DNA from: Porites lobata
Taxonomy: Eukaryota > Cnidaria > Anthozoa > Scleractinia > Poritidae
Direction of reading: 5' to 3'
NCBI GenBank assembly: GCA_942486035.1
Contig: CALNXK010000071.1
Location: 650,001 to 714,000 of the forward strand
Length of the DNA stretch: 64,000 bases
The notes under the pieces were generated by a model. That model was not told where the DNA came from. It saw nothing but the letters and a program-made list of their open reading frames with translations, and did no database searches. Both the position numbers and the translations under genes were made by a program. Shown here piece by piece: positions 37,869 to 49,276 of this stretch (the first letter of the stretch is position 1; each line of letters opens with the position of its first letter).

Positions 37869-38114
37869 CTTCCAATATATTAACTGATAACTATTTTTCT
37901 TTTACTCTGCATCGGAATCTGCTATAAATAATCATAATTAACTTATCTCTGCTATGGTGTGTGTTGAATTCCCACAAGTGCAGTACATCGATTTAAGTGA
38001 GACAGTTCATGTTTTGAAAGTGTTCGCCATTGTAACTTGTGAACTCTTAAACTTATCAACGACTTAATGGAGCTGACCCTTGAATAGAGGTGTCCCAAAG
38101 GATAAGTTCCACTG

Positions 38115-40130
38115 TATCATTTTCTTTCTGACATCAACTGAAAGATAAAATAAATGCAGAGTTTTTCCGATAGACATATCAAAGGCTTCGGCAAATAATT
38201 GATCTGATCGGTTACTGACAAATCTCGATATTGCTCGACCTCGTCCAATTATTGTTTTATCATTCGATCACAAAGTTTTGTTTTTCCATGAATATCTTCG
38301 GGAAGCGAAGCGATCTACCATTTTTCACGCAAGAGCGATCGCAATAAGGAGAAGAAAGGTTTTGTTTACGCATGAGTAGAATATTATTTGCTGCCAAACA
38401 GCAGCCAAAACACAACTGAACGACATTGCGCAAGAGCAGACCATTATTTGTAGGTAGTTATTATAAAGGTAGTTATTTGCAGGTCAAGATGTGGGCTTTC
38501 GGCCGATGAAAAGGAAGAACAATTTGCATCGAATGATAATTCGTCATATTAAGAGTGAAAGTTAATTCATGAGATCTCAGGTAGATTAAGGCCTCGGTCT
38601 AAGTCATTTATAGTTTTTATGTACAGTTTCCAAAGACAATGGTTAAAGACATCCACAAGGGACGATATATGGTAAAGTAAACGAAACTTAAAAAAATCTT
38701 GAAAAAAGAAATTAAAATTATTTGGTCACGTGATCGACCACGCCCTCCATTGTTCGAAAATTGTAACCAACGATTCCCACCACTTGATAAACGAGTAGCT
38801 CCAGTTTCTCTGTGTCAAAACATTGTCCCTACAAAGTGTCTACGAAATCAGCTCGGAATGGTTCGAAGCATTACAATTGGCCTGTGCAATTGGTGTTCAC
38901 TGACTAGTGCCAGTCCTCCTCTAAGTAAAATTATCGACGGGAGAAAGACGTTTATTGACCTATCCTCATTCCGATTTTTTTTACGAGACGATTATCAGTA
39001 GCCACTTTTTAGACCTACTAAAGAAAAACAGTTTACTCTCCTTTTGGTAGGAATTTCGACTCAAAGGATTTCTCGATAAAACAGGGCGTGGCTGGTCACG
39101 TGATGCAGCTATGAACAATTTTTAAAATGAAATTGGAAGATTTCTTGGTTATGATTGGCCTTAAATTGTTAGTCATGGGATGTCTTTAAAATATACTGTA
39201 CGTTATACCACCCCCCTTTGAAAATTCTGAAAACTGCGTAATGACCCAGGCCTTAATCTACTTGAGGAGTAAATGATACAAAATCTTTAAGAGCTCAGAA
39301 AATGAACGAAACTCGATGATAATTGGTGAAAAAATGCCTAATAGTTGGCCGGATAATATCTCCAACTTCAAAACATGCTTTTCTCGAAGTATATGATGTC
39401 CCCAACTTAATAATTATAACATTTGCCTTTTCCTTGGCGGTTTTCAAGGAATATATTAATCAGATATGCTTCAAACAGCAATTTTTTTTTTCAGCCCAAT
39501 GGTTATATGCTATTCTTGCCACGTTTTTAAGCAATAGTTCGATTATTTGTCGCCACATTAATTAAAGCGTGAAATCTTCCGGCAAACGTCTTCCAAATTT
39601 TTCAAACCAGCTAGTTCAGTAGAGAATTAACTTGGGGATGTAAACCAATCAGAAACGTGGAAATATTTTTAATTAATGATAAAATAACTTTTCGGAGGCT
39701 GTAAGAAGTGTTATAGCAAAGAAGTGTCCAGAATATTGGAAAATATTTTTTTCACAGAACAATTTTATTATATCATATATAGACCACAAGCTTAAAAACA
39801 CTTGGTTTCTGCTGGATTTACACAGAATAATGCACTTATCATCTTCAACATCTAGGTATAAGAGTCGTATAATGTTTGATTTACACAATTATAAATTAAT
39901 GTGACATCATTATGAAGTCTTATTTATTTGTTGAATTTATTGCCTAAATCCATATTTCACTATTTTCCCCCAAAAATTATTGCTAGAAAGCGAAAAACAT
40001 ACAGTAGGAATGCATCGGATAAAACATTAAGTTGGTTGACACACTGATAATCTTTCTGAAAAATAACAGTGAAGTCATGACGACGACATTTTCATTAAAG
40101 GAGACCCCTCTATATCAAGGCATTCATGAA
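38115..40130. other. Intergenic, no gene recognised
   Basis: AT-rich sequence with scattered short open frames lacking any known motif. No clear repeat boundaries were found. Confidence 0.5.
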
Positions 40131-40399
40131 AGAAAATTATTCGTAAAATTAATCTGCTAATTAATTACGCATTTGTTGGGGAAGATTGCGTGACAAGCCG
40201 AAAGAACATCTGCAAGGGAAGCCACGTCAGTGGCAACTACTCCACTGGGTCACTTTTCGACTTCTCTCCCTCAGTAATAAAATTCTGATCCATCTTCAAG
40301 TTTGTTGCTTCATTTTGTCGTGTTTCACATGTGACAGTCTATAAAATTTAATCTACTCCACCTGTTTGGACCAGTGTCTTACAGTTGATATCAATTAAG

Positions 40400-43300
40400 C
40401 TACCCAAATAACTGAAATAGCAAAGCAGGGAACTGGCCAGTGTCAGCTTTCGTTCCATTGTTGTCATATGGTTTTTCTGAGTTGCTGAAAGCAACAGACA
40501 CTCCATGACACTTGATATTTGTTTTCCCTTTTTCTCCATAGAATGATAAATCACCTTTAATGAGAGAGACTAATTCATAACAGTTATTCTGCTTTAGATC
40601 TACTGGACTATTAAACAAAACATCAAAGCCATAAAACGTCTTGGTATCCTGATGTTTCAACTCTGAGATGTACGATCCCGATTTCTTCACAACACACAAA
40701 CCACTTACAGTGTCAATCAAATCAACACTGACTGTGTAACTGCTTCCTTTACTGCCAAAGTGTTCCACCCCAATTAGTTGTATGTCCTTGCTGACTGTGA
40801 AACAGATACGGTCACTCTTTCCACGCCTGTAATTCCAACACTTTCCAGGAGTGCGTAATGCGTCAAATCGATGACAAGTAACATTAATAAAGGGCTTGGT
40901 TCTTGGGAATGCCGAGAACGGCAAAGGGGAAGTCAATATACCATTGAACTGTTTCATCAATTCAACAACTTCTTTCATTGTCAGAATGTTACTGTCAGGG
41001 ACAACAGAAAGAAATTCCTTCTGTGACATCAACGGAAACCTGATGGCCTTCAAGGTTTCCTCTCCAATTAATATTCTTTTCGCTTCACCATCGGAAGTTA
41101 TACCCTGTCTATCCATTTCTTTAGTTGCCCAGCGATCAAGGGCTTTAAACAATTCTACTTCCTTTATGTTCAATACTTCTCTCTTCACAAGAGATTCTAC
41201 AAGTGACTTCTCAAGGGTGCCAAATTCCGCAGACGACAAAGCCTCCTCTGTCTGCTTATCAATCACGGTCCAGCATCGATCTTCCAAATCTTTATCCTCG
41301 AATTTCTTAGCGTGCGGCAGAATGGAGAACACATTGGCTGCTTCCAGGTTGTCTCGCAGATACTCACTGCATTTATCAACAAGTAACGGAACCATGTACT
41401 TCTTCGCCAAGTACAGAACATGCATCACATTACTTCCGGTTAGGTTCACTTCATCGCGGGCGTTTAGACAACGGCTTAATATGCTGTTATCACAGTATAT
41501 ATACTGCAACATTTTAAGCCACTAACTACGGTCGGTATAATATTACTTGCCTAAAATATTACATATATACCGACTAACAAGTTAAGCCATTAGTTACTGG
41601 CTTAAAATATTACAGTACATATAAAGTTTGGAAAGAAATTAAGCCGTTAGTTATTGGCTTAAAATGTTACAGTATGTTATAAGTGTGGTTCCAAATTAAG
41701 CCGTTAGTTATGGGCCTAAAATGTTACAGTATGTTATGAGTATGGTTCCAAATTAAGCCGTTAGTTATAGGCTTAAAATGTTACAGTATGTTATAAGTGT
41801 GGTTCCAAATTAAGCCGTTAGTTATTGGCTTAAAATATTACAGTTTGTCTTGAGTGTGGTTCCAGATTAAGCCGTTAGTTATTGGCTTAAAATGTTACAG
41901 TATATATACAGTTTGGTAAGAAATTAAGCCGTTAGTTATTGGCTTAAAATGTTACAGTTTGTAATGAGTGTGGTTCCAAATTAAGCCGTTAGTTATTGGC
42001 TTAAAATGTTACAGTATATATACAGTTTGGTAAGAAATTAAGCCTTTAGTTATTGGCTTAAAATGTTACAGTATGTTATAAGTGTGGTTCCAAATTAAGC
42101 CGTTAGTTATGGGCCTAAAATGATACAGTATGTTTAAGTGTGGCTCCAAATTAAGCCGTTAGTTATTGGCTTAAAATATTACAGTTTGTAATGAGTGTGG
42201 TTCCAAATTAAGCCGTTAGTTATCGGCTTAAAATGTTACAGTATGTAATAAGTGTGGCTCCAAGTTAAGCCGTTAGTTATTGGCTTAAAATGTTACAGTA
42301 TGTCATAAGTGTGGTTCCGAATTAAGCCGTTAGTTAATGGCTTAAAATGTTACAGTTTGTAATGAGTGTGGTTCCAAATTAAGCCGTTAGTTATTGGCTT
42401 AAAATGTTACAGTATGTTACAAGTGTGGTTCCAAATTAAGCCGTTAGTTATTGGCCTATCATAACGACATCTGCGTCGAAATCCGTAATCTGAAGATTCG
42501 AAAGAATGCTTGCTTAACACGAGCGAAATGAAACGTTTCATTAGTTTGGGTGCTTTGAGGGTAATGGCGGGGCGTTAATCAAAACAATTACAGTCAGTGT
42601 ACTATTCCAATTTCTTTTCCAGTTTTGTGGAGTTGTTTATAAAACAGCAAATAGCCCCTTTCCTTCTTAATAACTTCCCAATCCGAGACCAAACCCTATC
42701 TCCTCATAGTATGTGTAAAAGTGCTATGCAGAGTAGAGGGACATTCATTGGGTAATTACTTTTTGCCATAAGTGACTCTGGTAAATTAAACCCTTCATAG
42801 TCCTCCCAAGCAAGAAAGAGACACAATCACACATCTTATCTAGTGTTTATTACTTAGTACAGTTGTTTCCCGACCCCCTCGCTTTGCGATGTCGCGATGT
42901 GTCATACATAGGATTGTTAGTATCGCGTTCTTTATTCTTCGCTCCCTCTTAAGTCTTGCCCTGCTCAATCCTGTCTTAAAAGTGTCCATTATTTATTGTT
43001 AGTACTTGTCTCTTTTGGGGAACTAACTTAACGGCTTAATCTGGAACCACACTCAAGACAAACTGTAATATTTTAAGCCAATAACTAACGGCTTAACTTG
43101 GAACCACACTTATAACATACTGTAACATTTTAAGCCTATAACTAACGGCTTAATTTGGAACCACACTCATAACATACTGTAACATTTTAGGCCCATAACT
43201 AACGGCTTAATTTGGAGCCACACTTATAAGATACTGTAACATTTTAGGCCCATAACTAACGGCTTAATTTGGAGCCACACTTATAACATACTGTAACATT

Positions 43301-44651
43301 TTAGGCCCATAACTAACGGCTTAATTTCTTACCAAACTTATAACATACTGTAACATTTTAAGCCAATAGCTAACGGCTTAATTTGGAACCACACTTATAT
43401 AACATACTGTAACATTTTAAGCCGATACCTAACGGCTTAATTTGGAACCACATTTAAACATACTGTAACATTTTAAGCACATAACTAACGGCTTAATTTG
43501 GAACCACATTTAAACATACTGTAACATTTTAGGCCCATAACTAACGGCTTAATTTGGAACCACACTTGTTTCATACCGTAACATTTTGGGCCAATAACTA
43601 ACGGCTTAATTTGGAACCACACTCAAGACAAACTGTAACATTTTAGGCCAATAACTAACGGCTTAATTTGGAACCACACTCAAGACAAACTGTAATATTT
43701 TAAGCCAATAACTAACGGCTTAATTTGGAACCACACTTATAACATACTGTAACATTTTAAGCCTATAACTAACGGCTTAATTTGGAACCACACTCATAAC
43801 ATACTGTAACATTTTAGGCCCATAACTAACGGCTTAATTTGGAGCCACACTTATAACATACTGTAACATTTTAAGCCTATAACTAACGGCTTAATTTGGA
43901 ACCACACTCATAACATACTGTAACATTTTAGGCCCATAACTAACGGCTTAATTTGGAGCCACACTTATCACATACTGTAACATTTTAGGCCAATAACTAA
44001 CGGCTTAATTTGGAACTACACTTATAACATACTGTAACATTTTAGGCCCATAACTAACGGCTTAATTTCTTACCGAACTTATAACATACTGTAACATTTT
44101 AAGCCGATAGCTAACGGCTACATTTGGAACCACACTTATCACATACTGTCACATATTAAGCCAATAACTAACGGCTTAATTTGGAACCACACTTATACAT
44201 ACTGTAACATTTTAAGCCAGTAACTAATGGCTTAACTTGCTAGTCGGTATTTTTGTAATATTTTAGGCCAGTAAAAGCATACCGACCGTAGTTAGTTGCT
44301 TAAAATGTTGCAGTATATATACTGCATTAATAGCATAATATGTGAAAAGATGTACTGCCCTTCATCGCTATACAAGTAACGAAAAACCTCCAGCAGACTG
44401 TCGTACTCACAGTCAGGTAGTCTAATGGAGTCTGTACTCTCCGCCATTTTACCATAGAACATGGCACAGAACACCGGACTGCCGATTGCAAGAACAAACT
44501 TGTGAGCTGGAATCATCTTCCGGCTTTCACTTTCATTAATATTTGACGCAGGAACGATGAACTTCACATCGCTTAACAGCTCGTTGTTGAAAATGAACTT
44601 GGTTCTTTCGCTGATCGTTGAACATTCTGTCTGCCAGTGATCATTGGCCAT
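40400..44651 (-). pseudogene. BTB-BACK-PHR gene split by a foldback transposon
   Basis: The N-terminal part (44651 to about 44360) gives MANDHWQTECSTISERTKF, NNELLSDVKFIVPAS, AHKFVLAIGSPVFCAMFYGK and LPDCEYDSLLEVFRYLY. The remainder (41456-40400) continues DEVNLTGSNVMHVLYLAKKY, then a BACK domain (VFSILPHAKKFEDKDLEDRCW) and a PHR-type C-terminus ending FPALLFQLFG. The intact paralogue at 49277-50617 shows the two parts are contiguous in the ancestor. The break lies inside the BTB domain at a duplicated CTTCATCG (41449-41456 and 44360-44367). No further stops have accumulated, so the insertion looks young. The family (BTBD1/2/3/6-like) serves as CUL3 substrate adaptors. As it stands the locus can yield only truncated pieces unless the insert is spliced or excised. 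Confidence 0.88.
41457..44359. mobile_element. Foldback transposon with tandem 57-bp units in both arms
   Basis: 2903 bp. The left arm (about 41510-42460) and right arm (about 43028-44270) are tandem arrays in opposite orientation. The unit is about 57 bp, roughly GTTCCAAATTAAGCCGTTAG, TTATTGGCTTAAAATGTTAC, then AGTATGTTATAAGTGTG. Each unit carries its own small hairpin, TAAGCC(N10)GGCTTA. Arrays hold roughly 16 and 21 units. The subterminal ends pair (CAGTATATATACTGCAACAT, then CTAACTACGGTCGGTAT). The outermost 30 nt are only loosely alike. The roughly 560-nt centre has no coding capacity. Flanked by the 8-bp direct repeat CTTCATCG. This design is that of Foldback/Galileo elements, known mainly from flies. 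Confidence 0.85.
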
Positions 44652-44768
44652 TTCGCACAGATATTTATCTTCCAGCAGCACAGGTAACGCAGTATAGTGA
44701 TGTCAGCTGAGCTCCCTTTCTCGGAATGAGTCACATGCCGCAAGCTTCTTTTGTAGAGGACCAGAAAA

Positions 44769-47434
44769 GGACTGAGAGGACTGGGTCCCAGTCCTTAACC
44801 TGAGATCAGGCTCTACTTTCGTTTCGCTTGGAAACTTATATTAGCGGTAGCCGTTAGAGAGAATGTATGAGAACCGCTAAAATTGGGCCTGATCTCAGGT
44901 TACGACCCATTCGTCCCTATCTGGTGATTTAGCGGCTTTGAGCAGCTTTGCTTGACCACACTAAAAATGTCGTGTAGCAGACCAATCCTCGAGTGACGGC
45001 GGCTCCACCGCCAAAAATTTCCCCAGACTTTGCACCTGGCAAGTGAGCCTGCCCGTAGGCTAGCGCTCCCCTTGACTTCTCTCGTTAATATGAATAGGAG
45101 GACTGAGAGACGGCATGGCGGCGAGTCAGCTCATATGGTATTTTCTCCGGCTATTAGTGTGAAGTGCAGAGTACTGCATATAAAGGTGTTTAGGTGCTGT
45201 AATAACTCGTGAAAGTAGAAACATAGTTTCGTAGTTTGATTTTTGGTGACGTCATGTGCAAACCAAGAATTAAGTGAGGGTCTGGATGGGGTTAACTGAC
45301 AACTGACAAATCGCCTGAAATTTAACTGAGAACAGACATTTGCCTTGGTTTTTACTATCAACTGACAAAGGACCTGACTGTCTTTTATTTTCTACAAAAC
45401 TCGTTTTTAAGGCCTTTTAATAGTATTGTTACACTCTTTTCATGGCCTATCACCTAAGTACCTTTCAGATTTAATTAGAATTCAACAGCCTTCGTCCTAC
45501 AATTTGAGGTGCAAGAAAGAAAGTTGTTAATTACTATTGTGATGCGCTTTTGAATATTTTATAGAAAAGGCGCAATACAAATAATAAATGTTATTGTTGT
45601 TATTGTTATTTTCGTCAGACAATGTGATCAAATGTACGCTTATATGGATAATCTTACCAGCAGGACGCTTAAGTGTCAAATTTCCTTACTGATCTACCGT
45701 AAAACCCATCACCCATCACGTGTCAAGGATCATCCGTTGGAAATAGCCTATGATCTTAAATTTACGCTGCTCTGAGAACGCGCCAGCATACACGTTGGCT
45801 TCTAATGAAGGCGTTATAAAAGCAATTGTAAATTTTTCCTGAGATGATTCAGATACGGTGTTTCTTCGTCTTTCTCATGATCTACGTCCCAATATTCTAA
45901 AGGTATAAATTTTTATTGGCTTAATGGTTGGAAATGTTGGACGCTGGCCAGCAAAAACGTTTGTGTGGACGAGAGTAAACAAACCTTGGGAAATGGAGGG
46001 CCACGTGGAATGCTTTCAATAGCAAAACCGATAAAAATTAAGGTACTATTGCATCAGTTTTCGCTTTTAATGTTTAAGTTACAGTATATGTTCCATGTTA
46101 CAGTGTTCTTACCAGACCTTGGCATTGCAGCATTCCCGCACTTTTTCAGGAAATGTCGCACTATATTTAGCCCAAGGGCGCAAAGAAGGAAAACAAAAAA
46201 ACAACAACAACAACACGCTGTGGGAACTTTCTTTCCGGCATGCTTTTTACCTTATACGAGTCGTTCGCGTCGCTTGGCCTGTTTAAGTTCGCAAGTATTG
46301 CGTGCCAATTGCAACTTTGACTCAAAACAAGCGATCTCCGATTACTCTATTTGGGCGACGCCCAAGTAAAAAAGAACGTAGGTAAACATTAATTGGTTAT
46401 GGCATCTTTACAAAACACCCAATTAGCGGCGTCCATAAAATAACGACTTCTGCGCATGCTCATGTGTAAAATGATGCATTCTGAAACTCCGCCATGATGT
46501 ACTAATACACTGTAGCTTACTGTGACCCGCTCTTCTCCCTCGTGACCCCCTCTTAGCTTTTCTATGGGTCCTGTGGACCCCAGTGTAGAAAATCCTGGTA
46601 AGAACATTGCTTTTTAGCTAAATTTAGGATCAAAAATGAACAAATAAGTTTCACAGTTAATTATTAATCATCATTTAACTGACAACAGACAAAAGGCCGA
46701 AAATTTAACTGACAACTAACATTTGAACCCCCCACCCATCCAGACCCTCTTAAGTAACCTGGACCCTTGGTGCCCAGTCACACTTGAGTGGTTTTCCATT
46801 CAAATCCTTGTAAATTTTGAAAATTTAAACATGTCGTTCCCTGGCACATTAATGGGCTCACATTGCCTGTTATGAATAAAAAGGAGATTTGAGCTCCGTT
46901 TGAAAATTTTGCAATTTACATGGATTCGTACGGAACACCATTCAAGCGTGACTGGGTGACAAGAGTTGCTTTTCCCATACAAACCCTTCTAATTTTGGCA
47001 GCCGTTGCAATCGTTACTTTGAGATTCACAGCTGAAATTTACAGGTTACCTAATTTTAATATGCTCTTTCACTTTGTGCTAACAAACTTTTTGAAGAAAA
47101 AACTGTTTTTGTTAATTTTTACAGAAAGTTGTTCACGTGATCAACTAATACAAAAGGCCTATAGGAACCCAACATCTGTCATTTCTCATTTTAAAGTCAT
47201 ATTTTTCTCAAATAAACACCTTAACGGTAATGAATTTGATAAAATAATGCTAAATTAACTGTAAGTTAGGCAGGTTAATCTAGAAATTGTTCTACCCAGC
47301 AGAAGAAAGACCACTGATAGTAACAATATGGATCAGGACCTGACCCCATAAATTAATCTCTGTTTGAACAGTTAACCTGTCAGCTGTAAACTCACATAGA
47401 GATGTTCTTATGGCTTCATCATACATTCATTGCG
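44769..47434. other. Region between the duplicated BTB segments
   Basis: The first few hundred nt match the 5' flank of the intact BTB copy at 50640-51150. A TTAA-flanked element (45274-46749) fills most of the rest. No gene recognised; open frames at 45.9-46.4 kb and 46.9-47.3 kb show no domain. Confidence 0.5.
45274..46749. mobile_element. TTAA-flanked non-autonomous element
   Basis: TTAA at 45270-45273 and 46750-46753 flanks inverted ends GTGAGGGTCTGGATGGGG and, in complement, GAGGGTCTGGATGGGTGGG. Both ends are followed by repeated TTTAACTGACAACTGACA-type words (45290-45370 and 46672-46715). A TTAA target is the habit of piggyBac and Kolobok elements. No transposase inside. Confidence 0.65.
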
Positions 47435-47679
47435 GAAGATTGTGTGACAAGCCAAAAGAACATCTGTGTGGGAAGCTATATTATGTTTAGCGGCAACTAC
47501 TCTACTGATTCATTCCTCCACTTCTTTTCCACAGTAATAAAATTCTAATCCTTCTACAATCATTAAACTGTGCTTGACTACTATTTTGTTTTGTCTTGTT
47601 TCACATGTGGCAGACTATAAAATTTAATCTACTTCACCACTTTAGACTAGTGCCTTACAGCTGATATCATTTCTTGTTA

Positions 47680-49272
47680 GTGCATGGTATAGACCTCCCA
47701 GTTCTCTGCCAGAGGTGCTTAATGATTTTGAAAATTTAATCAAACAAGTTGACGGTTTAAATTTGGAGCTCTATCTTGTAGGCCATATGAAAATAAACCT
47801 GTTACCAGATCCCGCTGACGGAAATTCTTGTAAACTCCTTAATGTTTGTGAGATCTATGGTTTAAAACAACTAATCACAGAGTTAACGAGAGTAACAGCT
47901 AAATCTCAGTCTCTCATTGCCTTATGTTTAATAACTAATACCCCTGATAAAATAGTTAGATCAGGAGTTGTGCCCTTAGGGATTAGTGATCACTTCCTTA
48001 TCTATTTAATACGCAAAATGCATTATTCAAACCCTGATGGTGTTAAAGTAATCACCAAACGAAGTCTTAAGAATTTCAAAACAGCGGAGTTTCTTAAAGA
48101 CGTCTGGGAAAGGCCATGGGACGACAGGCAATTCTCAGATCATAACAACTTGTGGGAATTCTGGAAAAATCAACTACTGGCCTGTACAGACTAACACACC
48201 CCTTTAAAAACAAAAAGAATTGGGAAAAAGAAGTCTCCCTGGATTACCTATGCACGTCAGAGACTTGCAAATGTTGCTAATCACTCACTTAACATTCATT
48301 TGGAAGATCAAGTAATCAATAGGGTATATGATGCTAAATCCCTAGGAATTCACATTGACCAATGTCTGTCATGGTCCAAACACGTCAATGAGATTGTTTG
48401 AACTATCTCCTCTGGTATAGGTGCACTTAAAAGGCTTAGGCTGTACATCTGTGTAGATACAGCTATACTACTGTATAGAGCTCTTATCAAACCACATTTT
48501 GACTATTCCTTCCCTGTTTGGGATAGTCTCAACGATGAATTAGCCGATAAAAAACTGAAAAAACATGGCATTAGAGTAATCACAAAGTCCGATTACCGCT
48601 GTAGTGATACTGCCCTCCACATAAATTTAGGATGGGATAACCTCTATACCAGAAGGAAAAATAGAAAGCTAAACCAATGTTTAAAATTTTAAATAAACAG
48701 ACCCCAGAGTACTTACAAGATCTATTCAAACCATTCACCATGGAATACAATCTTAAAGACAAGGCAAATAAGTTAGCTCTACCCATGCCCCGTACTGAAT
48801 TCGTTAGGTGAAGTCTGATCCGCTACAGTGGGGACCACTCGTGGAATAGCCCTTCCCAAAATGCAAGAGAGACCAGATCTTTTACCACGTTCAAAAATGT
48901 AATCAATTGCCTGATGCTACCCTAGTACTCCCACACGGCAAACATGAAAATCAGTTTTTTATTTTAATTGTCCTGTAATAATCATAGGACAATTAAAATA
49001 ATAAAACAATCAGTTACCAAGGCTGTACTCTAGGGAAAATTGAAGGGAGCCCAGTGCTCTGAAACTGTAAAAACAAGGGTGCCCAGCATATGATTTGTAT
49101 GAAAAATCTGAGATTTTCTAGTCGCCCAAGGGCAAAAGTTAGGCGCCAGAGGCCACCGGGCTCTGCTAGAGCACAGCCCTGGTTACAATTATTATAACTG
49201 ATGTGTTCACCGTGTTTAAATAACGTGTATGATAATGTCGGATGGTAATGATGATGATGATGATGATGGTGA
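47680..49272 (+). mobile_element. Internally deleted LINE in the 3' flank of the intact BTB gene
   Basis: The 5' part (about 47680-48194) encodes the end of a LINE endonuclease: WYRPPSSLPEVLNDFENL, LVGHMKINLLPD, and LGISDHFLIYLI with the catalytic SDH. Then KTKRIGKKKSPWIT leads directly to the reverse-transcriptase tail (SLGIHIDQCLSWSKHVNEIV, stop, ALIKPHFDYSFPVWDSL, GWDNLYTRRK). Most of the RT domain is missing and stops are present. The 3' end is a GAT microsatellite (about 49246-49268), as in CR1/L2-type LINEs. Comparison with the 3' flank at 40380-40410 shows the insertion site a few bp after the BTB stop codon. Dead copy. Confidence 0.8.
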
Positions 49273-49276
49273 TGAG

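Larger units (their letters stand above)
35588..38114. mobile_element. Pogo/mariner-like element hosting two further insertions
   Basis: The left end is TA|CAGTGGAACCTCTATTCAG at 35586; the right end is GATAAGTTCCACTG|TA at 38116. This gives a short terminal repeat CAGTGGAAC flanked by TA, the pogo/mariner habit. The same internal words (CCCCTGAATGGAGG, TTGAATAGAGGTGTCCC) occur in the smaller copy at 24178-24640. The element has no transposase; most of its length is the two nested insertions at 35637-36976 and 37019-37868. Confidence 0.6.

Noticed and set aside
40896..41525. 209-codon plus-strand open frame opposite the BTB gene
   Set aside because: Antisense shadow of conserved BTB-BACK coding sequence; the same shadow occurs at 49773-50345.
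41510..44270. CRISPR-like regular repeats
   Set aside because: Units are contiguous with no unique spacers, in inverted blocks inside a eukaryotic gene; this is a tandem-array transposon, not CRISPR.
47715..48194. Independent host gene of 159 aa
   Set aside because: The SDH motif and PRPP-like start identify it as the tail of a LINE endonuclease, continuous with RT remnants downstream.
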